A DNA stretch of 43,049 bases. Source: Polaromonas sp. (GTDB lineage Bacteria; Pseudomonadota; Gammaproteobacteria; Burkholderiales; Burkholderiaceae_C). The notes beneath the pieces are model-generated. The model was not told where the DNA came from, made no database searches, and saw only the letters and a program-made list of their open reading frames with translations. This document shows positions 18,623 through 26,098 of the stretch, piece by piece (position 1 is the first letter of the stretch; every line of letters begins with the position of its first letter). A program made the position numbers and the translations under genes. The stretch spans positions 1 through 43,049 of the forward strand of contig NZ_JAUXNA010000156.1 of assembly GCF_030682935.1 (NCBI RefSeq), written 5' to 3'.

Positions 18623-20158
18623 ATGCACAGAATCTCCAGCACCTTGAGCCAGCCGCTTTACAGCATTGCGGCCACGCGCCAGATTGAACGACAGGCCGCA
18701 GCCAGCCTGCCGCCGCACACGCTGATGCAGCGCGCAGGACTCTCGGTTGCCCGTCTGGCGCTGGCGCTGGCGCCACATGCCCGCTGCATCTGGGTCGCCT
18801 GCGGACCTGGCAACAACGGCGGCGACGGCTTCGAAGCGGCGCTGCACCTGCACCAGTGGGGCAAAACGGTGCGCGTGACCTGGACCGGACTGCCGTCTGA
18901 CAACGCCAAGTTACCCCCGGATGCCCACGCCGCACGCGCTCGCGCCCTGGCTGCAGGTGTGCCCATGGCAACTGAGCCGCCGCCGGATTTTGATTTCTGC
19001 ATCGATGCCCTGCTGGGCATTGGCGCCACGCTAAATCCCCAGCGGGCGGGCAACGATCTGATGCAGCAGTGGCTGGAGCGGATGCAGGCCAGCGGGGCGC
19101 CGCGACTGGCCGTCGATGTACCGAGCGGACTGGATGCAGACACGGGCCTCGCAAGCGCTACAATATTAATAGCAGCCACCGCTCGTGGAGCAAGCGCTAC
19201 AGGCATTTTTACCTTAAGTTTATTGACGCTTAAACCGGGGCTATTCACCGCCAGCGGCCGCGATAGCGCGGGCCAGGTGTGGTTTGATGATCTCGGCATC
19301 AAGCCCGAGGACACCGTGCCCTGCGCCTGGCTGCTGGGCACCGACCGCGCCAGCCAGCCGCAGCGTGCGCGCGCCTCACACACCAGCCACAAAGGCAGCT
19401 TTGGCGATGTCGCCGTGGTCGGCGGCCAGTCCGACGCTGGCACTGCGACCCACATGACGGGTGCAGCCCTGCTGGCGGCCCGATCGGCACTGCACGCAGG
19501 TGCGGGCCGCGTGTTTGTCGCCTTGCTGGGCAACGCGGGGCCGACCGTCGATACCATGCAACCGGAACTGATGTTTCGCGCGCCTGACGCCCTGGACTTG
19601 AAGCAGCAGGTCGTGGTGTGCGGCTGCGGTGGCGGTGAAGCGGTCAAAACCGTGATCGCGACCATCCTGTCAACGGCGACGCGCCTGGTGCTGGATGCGG
19701 ATGCGCTCAATGCCATTGCGGCAGACCCGCGGTTGCAAACCCTGCTGGCGGCCCGCCAGCAAGACGGGTACAGCACGGTGCTGACGCCCCATCCGCTCGA
19801 AGCGGCGCGCCTGGCAGGCATGACCGCCGCCGAGGTGCAAGCCGACCGTCTGGCGGCAGCCCAGCGTCTGGCGGAACGATTTCAGTGTGTGGTGGTACTC
19901 AAGGGCTCAGGCACCGTTGTGGCGGCTCCGGGCCAACAAACCGTCATCAACAGCACCGGCAACGCTCTGCTGGCGACAGCCGGCACCGGTGATGTGCTGG
20001 CCGGCATGCTCGGGGCCAACCTGGCCCACGGGCAAAACGCTTTTGAGGCGGCTTGCAGCGCGGTGTTTACGCACGGGCGGGCCGCTGACGCATGGGCCGC
20101 CGAGCAGCCCAACCAGACACTGACCGCATCGGCGCTGGCCGCCGCACCAAGGGCTTGA
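18623..20158 (+). CDS. nnr: Bifunctional NAD(P)HX epimerase / ADP-dependent dehydratase
   Basis: Repairs hydrated NAD(P)H. The N-terminal YjeF_N domain (about 1-215) epimerises NAD(P)HX and shows ACGPGNNGGDGFEAALHL and VDVPSGLDADTG. The C-terminal ribokinase-like domain (about 235-505) dehydrates S-NAD(P)HX using ADP and shows HKGSFGDVAVVGG, LTPHPLEAARL and ATAGTGDVLAGMLGA. It is 511 residues from the ATG at 18623; a TTG at 18587 is also in frame. Residues about 176-195 come from an in-frame interspersed repeat that makes the segment between DADTG and LTLKPG roughly eight residues longer than in E. coli, by my recollection of that sequence. It starts 45 bases after the dadA stop and converges to within 2 bases of the YggT gene. 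Confidence 0.93.
   Translation: MHRISSTLSQPLYSIAATRQIERQAAASLPPHTLMQRAGLSVARLALALAPHARCIWVACGPGNNGGDGFEAALHLHQWGKTVRVTWTGLPSDNAKLPPDAHAARARALAAGVPMATEPPPDFDFCIDALLGIGATLNPQRAGNDLMQQWLERMQASGAPRLAVDVPSGLDADTGLASATILIAATARGASATGIFTLSLLTLKPGLFTASGRDSAGQVWFDDLGIKPEDTVPCAWLLGTDRASQPQRARASHTSHKGSFGDVAVVGGQSDAGTATHMTGAALLAARSALHAGAGRVFVALLGNAGPTVDTMQPELMFRAPDALDLKQQVVVCGCGGGEAVKTVIATILSTATRLVLDADALNAIAADPRLQTLLAARQQDGYSTVLTPHPLEAARLAGMTAAEVQADRLAAAQRLAERFQCVVVLKGSGTVVAAPGQQTVINSTGNALLATAGTGDVLAGMLGANLAHGQNAFEAACSAVFTHGRAADAWAAEQPNQTLTASALAAAPRA
19151..19210 (+). repeat. Interspersed repeat, copy 5 (inside nnr)
   Basis: Reads GCTACAATATTAATAGCAGC, a middle with inverted halves CGCTCGTGGAGCAAGCG, then CTACAGGCATTTTT. 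Left block, TAGC core and right block CGCTA.AGGC match the copy at 1004 in the same orientation. It is translated in frame as ASATILIAATARGASATGIF. Confidence 0.6.
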
Positions 20159-20160
20159 GA

Positions 20161-20703
20161 CTAGCCCAGCACCATCAGGCCGATCTGCAGTAGCACCAGC
20201 AGCGCAAGCGCCGACAGATCGACGCCGCCAATCATCGGAACCACGCGCCGCAGCGGGCTCAAGAGGGGCTCCGTCAAGCGCGCCAGCAAGCCATAGGCGG
20301 GCGAGCCGGGCTGGATCCATGACAGGATGGCGTAACCCAGCACCAGAATAAGCAGCGTTTGCAGGGCCACACGAAGCAGCATCTTGAGGGCAAACAGCAG
20401 CAGCCCCCCCAAAGCCATGGGTGAAAAACCCAGGCCAGACAGCAGGCCCCATAACAAGGCATAAGCCAAGGCCAACACCGCAGCAGCCACCACGCTGGCC
20501 CAATCGAGCCGGGACTGCGTCAGCGCCTTGGGCAAAGTGCGCCGCAGCGGCTTGACCAGCCAGTCGGTCAAGGCCATCACGAAGCTGCCTGGCTGCACAC
20601 GCAGGTTGACGCGAACCCAGTTCATCCAGGCGCGCAACAGCGCAGCCGCAATCAGTACGAAGAATACCGTTTCAAGTAAAAAGGCCAAAATCCGAATCAG
20701 CAT
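20161..20703 (-). CDS. YggT-family membrane protein
   Basis: A 180-residue inner-membrane protein with two tandem YGGT domains. The first spans about 1-95, with ALLRAWMNWVRVNLRVQPGS then DWLVKPLRRTLP; the second about 105-178, with LGYAILSWIQPGSPAYGLL then TEPLLSPLRRVVP. Each has two hydrophobic helices. Family members have been linked to envelope homeostasis and cell division in different bacteria, but the molecular role is not settled. It lies 49 bases downstream of rnr on the same strand and abuts nnr tail to tail. Confidence 0.88.
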   Translation of the reverse strand: MLIRILAFLLETVFFVLIAAALLRAWMNWVRVNLRVQPGSFVMALTDWLVKPLRRTLPKALTQSRLDWASVVAAAVLALAYALLWGLLSGLGFSPMALGGLLLFALKMLLRVALQTLLILVLGYAILSWIQPGSPAYGLLARLTEPLLSPLRRVVPMIGGVDLSALALLVLLQIGLMVLG

Positions 20704-20752
20704 AAATTCCCGGCAATATGAAGCAAATTAAACGAAAGCATCATGGGATACC

Positions 20753-23086
20753 TCAGCGCCTGGGCTTTTTCCCCTGCTTGCGGCTTGGATTACTGGCTGA
20801 TTTTTTGACTGCGGCCTTGAGCGCCTGAATCGGCGATCTGCCCGCCGCATTTTCTGCAGGCGCATCGCCACCGGCCGAAGCGGCACCACGGCCACCAGCG
20901 CGCGACTCCGAACGTTTTCCCGACCCCTTGCCGCCGGCATGACGCGGTGAACCCCGCTCCTGTGCAGGCAGTTCTGCGGCACGGCTCCCGCTCTTGTCCT
21001 TCGTTGCCCGGCCCGGCAGCTCTTCGCCTTCATGCACAAGACGAAAGTCAATCTTGCGGCCATCCAGGTCCACGCGGCTGACCTGCACCCTGACCCGCGT
21101 TCCGATGGCGTAGCGCATGCCGGAGCGCTCTCCGCGCAATTCCTGCCGGGCTTCGTCAAAGCGGAAATACTCGGTGCCCAGTTCGGTGATGTGCACCAGA
21201 CCCTCCACATACATGGCGTCCAGCGTCACAAACACGCCAAAGCCGGTGGCCGCCGTGACCACGCCACCAAATTCTTCGCCCAGATGCTCGCGCATGTACT
21301 TGCACTTGAGCCAGGCTTCCACGTCCCGGCTGGCTTCGTCGGCCCGGCGTTCGTTGGCACTGCAATGCAGGCCGGCCGCTTGCCACGCCAGCTGATCGAC
21401 GCTGGTTTTTACGGGCTTTTCGCCAGGCTCCTTGACCCGGGAGGCAAGCCGCTTGGAGAGCTTGGCCTCGGCCTCGCCCGGCGTGGGCAAGGCCGGTAGC
21501 TGGTATTTGGCCTTGTTCAGAACCGCCTTGATGACGCGGTGCACGAGCAAGTCCGGATAACGGCGGATCGGGCTGGTGAAGTGCGTGTAGGCCTCGTAAG
21601 CCAGACCAAAATGTCCCTCGTTCATGGGTGTGTAGATGGCCTGCTGCATCGAGCGCAGCAGCATCGAATGAATTTGCGGCGCATCCGGCCGGTCTTTCGT
21701 GGCCATGGCGATTTGCTGAAATTCCCCCGGTGTCGGGTCGTCACTGATGGTCATGCCCACGCCGGCCGTCTTCAGGTAGGTGCGCAGCATCTCCTTTTTC
21801 TCGAGCGTCGGGCCTTCGTGCACGCGGAACAGGCCAATGTGCTTGCTCTGCGCAATGTAGTCAGCCGAGCACACGTTGGCGGCCAGCATGGATTCCTCCA
21901 CGATGCGGTGGGCCACATTGCGGGTACGCGGCACAATTTTCTCAATGCGGCCCGCGTCATCGCAGACGATCTGGGTTTCAGTGGTCTCAAAGTCCACCGC
22001 GCCGCGTACGCTGCGCTCTTTGAGCAGCACCTGGTAGACCTCGTGCAGGTCGAGCAGATGCGGCACCAGTTCCTTGCGCTGCAGCGCCTCGGGCCCGCGC
22101 GTATTGGCCAGAATGGCGGCCACCTCGGTGTAGGTGAAGCGGGCGTGGCTGAACATCACGGCCGGATAAAACTGGTAGGCGTGCACCTCACCTTTGGCAT
22201 TGACCAGCATGTCACACACCATGCACAGGCGTTCGACCGCGGGATTGAGCGAGCACAAGCCATTGGACAGCTTTTCCGGCAGCATGGGAATCACGCGGCG
22301 CGGAAAGTACACGCTGGTGGCCCGGTCGTAGGCGTCAATATCGATGGCGCTGCCGGTTTCAACGTAATGGCTGACGTCTGCAATGGCGACCAGCAGGCGC
22401 CAGCCCTTGCCGCGCCCCACCTTGGCAGGTTCACAGTAGATGGCGTCATCGAAGTCCCTGGCGTCCTCGCCGTCTATGGTGACGAGCGGGATGTCGGTCA
22501 GGTCAACGCGATGTTTTTTATCGCCGGGTCGCACGGCGTCCGGCAAGGTCCGGGCCAAGGCCAGCGCCTCGTCGCTGAATTCGTGCGGCACGCCGTATTT
22601 GCGCACGGCAATCTCGATTTCCATGCCCGGGTCGTCCATCTCGCCCAGTACTTCCGCGACGCGGCCCACAGGCTGGCCAAACAGGGCCGGGGGTTCAGTC
22701 AGCTGAACCACCACGACCTGCCCCGTTTTGGCGGAACCGGTAGCGCCCTTGGGAATCAGCACGTCCTGACCGTAGCGCTTGTCCTCGGGCGCGACCAGCC
22801 AGACGCCGCTTTCCTGCAGCAGCCGACCGATGATGGGGTTGGACGACCGCTCGATAATTTCGGTCACGCGGCCTTCGGGCCGGTTTTTGCGGTCATACCG
22901 GACGATGCGCGCCTTGACCCGGTCCATGTGCAGCACTGCGCGCATTTCGTTGGGCGGCAGGTAAATGTCAGCCTCGCCATCATCACGCAAGACAAAGCCG
23001 TGGCCATCGCGATGACCAGAAACGGTACCTTCGAATTCAGCGAGGAGTCCGGACGACGCACCGGAAGCTTGATAAGTTGTTTTGAT
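20753..23086 (-). CDS. rnr: Ribonuclease R (start codon uncertain)
   Basis: Processive 3'-5' exoribonuclease that degrades structured RNA and takes part in RNA quality control. The order is: cold-shock domains with GTVSGHRDGHGF and DDGEADIYLPP, RNB catalytic domain with DIPLVTIDGEDARDFDDAIY (metal-binding Asp cluster) and FTSPIRRYPDLLVHR, S1 domain (EFGGVVTAATGFGVFVTLDA), and a basic Lys/Arg/Ser-rich tail of about 90 residues typical of RNase R. The frame is open to about 23180 but has no ATG, GTG or TTG before TTG at 22990, which would cut into the first cold-shock domain. An ATC at 23086-23084 stands 7 bases after AGGA and precedes KTTYQASG, where an ATG would be expected. I place the start there provisionally (777 residues). 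Confidence 0.85.
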   Translation of the reverse strand: MKTTYQASGASSGLLAEFEGTVSGHRDGHGFVLRDDGEADIYLPPNEMRAVLHMDRVKARIVRYDRKNRPEGRVTEIIERSSNPIIGRLLQESGVWLVAPEDKRYGQDVLIPKGATGSAKTGQVVVVQLTEPPALFGQPVGRVAEVLGEMDDPGMEIEIAVRKYGVPHEFSDEALALARTLPDAVRPGDKKHRVDLTDIPLVTIDGEDARDFDDAIYCEPAKVGRGKGWRLLVAIADVSHYVETGSAIDIDAYDRATSVYFPRRVIPMLPEKLSNGLCSLNPAVERLCMVCDMLVNAKGEVHAYQFYPAVMFSHARFTYTEVAAILANTRGPEALQRKELVPHLLDLHEVYQVLLKERSVRGAVDFETTETQIVCDDAGRIEKIVPRTRNVAHRIVEESMLAANVCSADYIAQSKHIGLFRVHEGPTLEKKEMLRTYLKTAGVGMTISDDPTPGEFQQIAMATKDRPDAPQIHSMLLRSMQQAIYTPMNEGHFGLAYEAYTHFTSPIRRYPDLLVHRVIKAVLNKAKYQLPALPTPGEAEAKLSKRLASRVKEPGEKPVKTSVDQLAWQAAGLHCSANERRADEASRDVEAWLKCKYMREHLGEEFGGVVTAATGFGVFVTLDAMYVEGLVHITELGTEYFRFDEARQELRGERSGMRYAIGTRVRVQVSRVDLDGRKIDFRLVHEGEELPGRATKDKSGSRAAELPAQERGSPRHAGGKGSGKRSESRAGGRGAASAGGDAPAENAAGRSPIQALKAAVKKSASNPSRKQGKKPRR

Positions 23087-23388
23087 AAGAATTTCCTTTT
23101 GTGAAATGCCGCTGGCGCCGTATAGGTGAAGCAGGGACTTAAAAATAATAGGCTTGGCGACGTAGCGCGATAGGCTTTTGTATCAGTTTTTACACCAAAT
23201 ACTAGCCCCGTTCCATGAAAAGCCGGTGACTCACTTGCGCGATGTCTCGGTGTTGCCAAAAATTTTGACAAATCCCCGGATCGCCTGCCGCCCTTGCCAT
23301 GGTGGAGCCGCGCGTTTTCACAGAACAATGAAATATTTCAGCGATGTAAGCGATTAAGCCACAAAGGTGATGGTAAACTGCCTTCTGT
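23087..23388. other. Intergenic region between divergent rnr and tRNA-Leu
   Basis: Holds the upstream sequences of rnr (minus) and tRNA-Leu (plus). Apart from the tRNA promoter candidate listed separately I see no recognisable element. The rnr leader is A+T-rich around 23140-23150 but I cannot place a promoter with confidence. Confidence 0.4.
23374..23379 (+). promoter_or_regulatory. Candidate tRNA-Leu promoter -10 (TAAACT)
   Basis: TGGTAAACT forms an extended -10 about 10 bases before the mature 5' end of the tRNA, giving a transcription start almost at the tRNA. No convincing -35 is visible at the right distance. Confidence 0.4.
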
Positions 23389-23473
23389 GCCCGGGTGGCG
23401 GAATTGGTAGACGCGCACGGTTCAGGTCCGTGTATCGCAAGATGTGGAGATTCGAGTTCTCTCCCGGGCACCA
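23389..23473 (+). tRNA. tRNA-Leu (anticodon CAG)
   Basis: An 85-base class II tRNA. Acceptor stem GCCCGGG pairs with CCCGGGC, anticodon stem CACGG/CCGTG encloses the loop TTCAGGT with anticodon CAG, a long variable arm follows (typical for Leu), and the T loop is TTCGAGT. The 3' CCA is encoded. It is followed directly by two hairpins. Confidence 0.95.
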
Positions 23474-23511
23474 CAGATACACCACTCACTAAATATTTTT
23501 AGTGAAGTCAG

Positions 23512-23542
23512 AAAAAAGCCACTGCAAAACAGTGGCTTTTTT
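23512..23542 (+). terminator. Rho-independent terminator after tRNA-Leu
   Basis: A 13-base-pair stem AAAAAAGCCACTG / CAGTGGCTTTTTT with a CAAAA loop ends in a T-run. A smaller hairpin, CACTAAA/TTTAGTG, precedes it at 23487-23504. Because of the A-run it may also work for minus-strand transcripts coming from rimO. Confidence 0.85.
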
Positions 23543-23670
23543 GTTTTCCAGGATCGCCGCAGCAAATTGTCCTGCGCAATCACCTCGCCGACATCAGCTT
23601 TGCCACAGTCATTGTGCTGCGGCCCGAACAGCCATTCGGGCCAGCAAACCTCACATGCGGCAAAAACCAA

Positions 23671-25095
23671 TCAGACGGGAACCGCAACCAGATCGTGGCC
23701 CTGGGTTCCGACAATGCGGGCCTTGGTGAACGTGCCGACCTTCAGCGTTTTGCTGATTTTTTCGGGCGGCAGCAGTTTGACCACGCCATCAATCTCGGGC
23801 GCGTCGGCATAGGAACGGCCCGTTCCACCCTTGCGGCCCAGCGCTGGCGCAGAGTCCACCAGGACCTGCATCGTGGCTCCGATGCGCAGTTGCAGCTTCT
23901 GGCTCGAGACCGCTTCAGCCACTGCCATGAAACGCGCTCGCCGCTCTTCACGCAATTCCAGCGGCAGCATGCCGGGAATGTCGTTGGCGGTGGCGCCCTG
24001 CACTGCGCTGTAGGCAAAGCAGCCTGCGCGGTCGATTTTGGCCTCGCGCATGAAATCCAGCAGATGCTCGAACTCAGCTTCGGTTTCCCCCGGAAAACCC
24101 GCGATAAAAGTGCTGCGAATGACGATTTCAGGGCAAAGCTCGCGCCAGCGGGAAATACGCTCCAGGTTTTTTTCGCCGCTGGCAGGTCGTTTCATACGTT
24201 TGAGCACATCCGGATGGCTGTGCTGCAAAGGCACATCCAGGTAAGGCAGCACCTTGCCCGTCGCCATCAGCGGCAGCACTGCATCAACGCTCGGGTAGGG
24301 ATACACGTAATGCAGGCGCACCCAGGCACCATAGGGCTCGGCGATGTCACCGAGCGCCTGGACCAGCTCCAGCATGCGGGTCTTGACCGGCTTGCCGTCA
24401 AAAAAGCCCGTGCGGTATTTCACATCCACGCCATAGGCAGAGGTATCCTGGCTGATCACCAGCAACTCCTTCACGCCGCCTTCGAACAGGGCACGCGCTT
24501 CGTTCAGCACATCGCCAATAGGCCGCGACACCAGATCGCCGCGCATGGACGGAATAATGCAAAAGGTACAGCGATGGTTGCAGCCTTCACTGATCTTGAG
24601 ATAGGCATAGTGTCGGGGCGTGAGCTTGATGCCGGCAATACCAAAGCTGTTGGGCACCAGGTCCACAAACGGGTCGAGCGGCTTGGGCAGGTACAGAAGC
24701 ACCGCATCCATCACCACATGTGTGGCATGCGGGCCAGTCACTGCCAGCACGCTGGGGTGCATCTGGCGCACCAGATTGCCGCCGCTTTCATCAGACTTGG
24801 CCCCGAGACAGCCCGTGACAATGACCTTGCCGTTTGCGGCCAGGGCCTCACCGATGGTGTCCAGGCTTTCCCTGACGGCATCGTCAATAAAGCCGCAGGT
24901 GTTGACGATCACCAGGTCCGCACCCTCAAAGGTTTTGGAAGTCTGGTAGCCCTCCGCACTCAGTTGCGTGAGGATCAGTTCGGAGTCGGTCAACGCCTTG
25001 GGACAACCCAGACTGACAAAACCGACGCGCGGTGCGGGTTTGAGGCTGGGAGAAGGCGTCGCTGCATGGGGGGTAGGGGAGAAAACTTCACTCAT
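23671..25095 (-). CDS. rimO: Ribosomal protein S12 methylthiotransferase
   Basis: Radical-SAM enzyme that adds a methylthio group to the beta carbon of a conserved Asp in ribosomal protein S12. The 474-residue protein has an N-terminal MTTase domain with three Cys that bind the auxiliary cluster (SLGCPK at about C31, VNTCGF at C67, VTGCLG at C96). The radical-SAM domain has [10 protein letters not shown] (about C172, C176, C179), and a C-terminal TRAM domain follows (about 405-474). The [12 protein letters not shown] start and [12 protein letters not shown] favour RimO over MiaB. About 20 Pro/Ser-rich residues precede the domain. About 127 bases downstream, up to the tRNA-Leu terminator, hold nothing I recognise. 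Confidence 0.95.
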   Translation of the reverse strand: MSEVFSPTPHAATPSPSLKPAPRVGFVSLGCPKALTDSELILTQLSAEGYQTSKTFEGADLVIVNTCGFIDDAVRESLDTIGEALAANGKVIVTGCLGAKSDESGGNLVRQMHPSVLAVTGPHATHVVMDAVLLYLPKPLDPFVDLVPNSFGIAGIKLTPRHYAYLKISEGCNHRCTFCIIPSMRGDLVSRPIGDVLNEARALFEGGVKELLVISQDTSAYGVDVKYRTGFFDGKPVKTRMLELVQALGDIAEPYGAWVRLHYVYPYPSVDAVLPLMATGKVLPYLDVPLQHSHPDVLKRMKRPASGEKNLERISRWRELCPEIVIRSTFIAGFPGETEAEFEHLLDFMREAKIDRAGCFAYSAVQGATANDIPGMLPLELREERRARFMAVAEAVSSQKLQLRIGATMQVLVDSAPALGRKGGTGRSYADAPEIDGVVKLLPPEKISKTLKVGTFTKARIVGTQGHDLVAVPV

Positions 25096-25181
25096 AGCCC
25101 CTATTGTCTCAGAGCAGGCCGGACAGGGAGCGCAAATCCTCTTGATGACCCCCCATGGGATTCAGGCAAAAAACTTGGGGT

Positions 25182-25799
25182 TCAGCGTTTCAGACCCAAA
25201 GCCGCGAGCATCTGCTCGCTTTGCAGTTGCATTTGCGCCTGCAACTGCGTAAAAACATCTTTGGACTGCTCAACGTAATTCCCCATCATGCCTTGCATCA
25301 TGGGCGATTTTGCGTTCATGAACTGCGCCCACATTTCGGGGCTCATGCCCTTGGATTGCTCGGCCATCTTGACCTGAAGATCCATGAACGCCTGGAGGTT
25401 TTTCTCAAGATAAGCCCCCATGAATCCCTGCATCGCGTTACCGTAGAAACGGATGATGTTGCCCAGCACGGCCTCGGTAAACATCGGGGCGCCGCCCGCC
25501 TCTTCCTCAAGAATAATCTGAAGCAGGATGCTGCGCGTGAGGTCTTCATTGGTTTTTGCATCACGCACAACAAACTGCGCGCCGTCCATCACCAATTGCC
25601 GAACGTCGGCAAGCGTGATGTAAGTCGACGTTTCAGTATCGTAGAGCCGCCGATTCGGGTATTTCTTGACGACACGGATTGTTGCCGCTTGGCCATCCAG
25701 CTTCTTGTCGCTTTTTGCGCCGCGAATGCCTCCCGCAGCGGGCTTTTCTTGCGACGAAGAAGCGCCGGATTTCAGGCTGGTGGGATTGCTTTTTTGCAC
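25182..25799 (-). CDS. phaR: Polyhydroxyalkanoate synthesis repressor PhaR
   Basis: Transcriptional repressor that senses PHB granules and controls phasin (phaP) and its own gene. The protein is 205 residues. An unstructured Ser/Lys/Ala-rich N terminus (about 1-45) is followed by the PHB/PHA accumulation regulator DNA-binding domain, KKYPNRRLYDTETSTYITLA, through about residue 105, then a helical granule-binding part with AFMDLQVKMAEQ and a Gln/Met-rich C terminus. The start is GTG at 25799, with AGGAG 6 bases upstream. It points to PHB storage, as does bdhA nearby. Confidence 0.93.
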   Translation of the reverse strand: MQKSNPTSLKSGASSSQEKPAAGGIRGAKSDKKLDGQAATIRVVKKYPNRRLYDTETSTYITLADVRQLVMDGAQFVVRDAKTNEDLTRSILLQIILEEEAGGAPMFTEAVLGNIIRFYGNAMQGFMGAYLEKNLQAFMDLQVKMAEQSKGMSPEMWAQFMNAKSPMMQGMMGNYVEQSKDVFTQLQAQMQLQSEQMLAALGLKR

Positions 25800-25891
25800 T
25801 GCTTGCTCCTGTGATGACGGCCTGCGTTAAAGCGCTGCGACAGCCTGCTCCACGCTGTTTATGGCTTTTCAAACACAATCGGACAAAAGAA

Positions 25892-25919
25892 AAGGACTTA
25901 GCAGCAATGCTAAGTCCTT
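25892..25919 (-). terminator. Terminator downstream of tRNA-Val
   Basis: A 12-base-pair stem AAGGACTTAGCA / TGCTAAGTCCTT with a 4-base loop. On the minus strand it is followed by a T-rich stretch (TTTTCTTTTG). It lies 17 bases past the tRNA 3' end. Confidence 0.8.
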
Positions 25920-25935
25920 CATTCTGAACAGATTT

Positions 25936-26012
25936 TGGTAGGCGCGATTGGACTCGAACCAACGACCCCCACCATGTCAAGGTGGTGCTCTAACCAGCTG
26001 AGCTACGCGCCT
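25936..26012 (-). tRNA. tRNA-Val (anticodon GAC)
   Basis: A 77-base tRNA including an encoded CCA. Acceptor stem AGGCGCG/CGCGCCT, D arm GCTCAGCTGGTTAGAGC, anticodon stem CCACC/GGTGG around TTGACAT (anticodon GAC), and T loop TTCGAGT. It lies between relA and phaR on the same strand, with its own terminator. Confidence 0.95.
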
Positions 26013-26032
26013 AAATGCTGTTCGATCTCGTT

Positions 26033-26038
26033 ATTGTA
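26033..26038 (-). promoter_or_regulatory. Candidate tRNA-Val promoter -10 (TACAAT)
   Basis: On the minus strand CTACAATAACG gives a near-consensus -10 about 20 bases before the tRNA 5' end. The -35 region is weak. Confidence 0.4.
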
Positions 26039-26098
26039 GCAGGGCAAAACACCGGTCTTGCGCTGCTGCAAAAAATTGCAAAAATAAATGCATCGGCC

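Noticed and set aside
21539-23104. Plus-strand open frame of 521 codons opposite rnr
   Set aside because: Antisense shadow of RNase R with no domain signal. It is rich in His, Gln and Arg.
23422-23670. Minus-strand frame of 82 codons across tRNA-Leu and its terminator
   Set aside because: It overlaps the tRNA and a strong terminator and shows no known domain.
23614-25278. Plus-strand open frame of 554 codons opposite rimO
   Set aside because: It is the antisense shadow of rimO. The minus strand has full radical-SAM motifs, while the plus-strand translation has no recognisable domain and an His/Gln/Arg-rich composition typical of shadow frames in GC-rich DNA.
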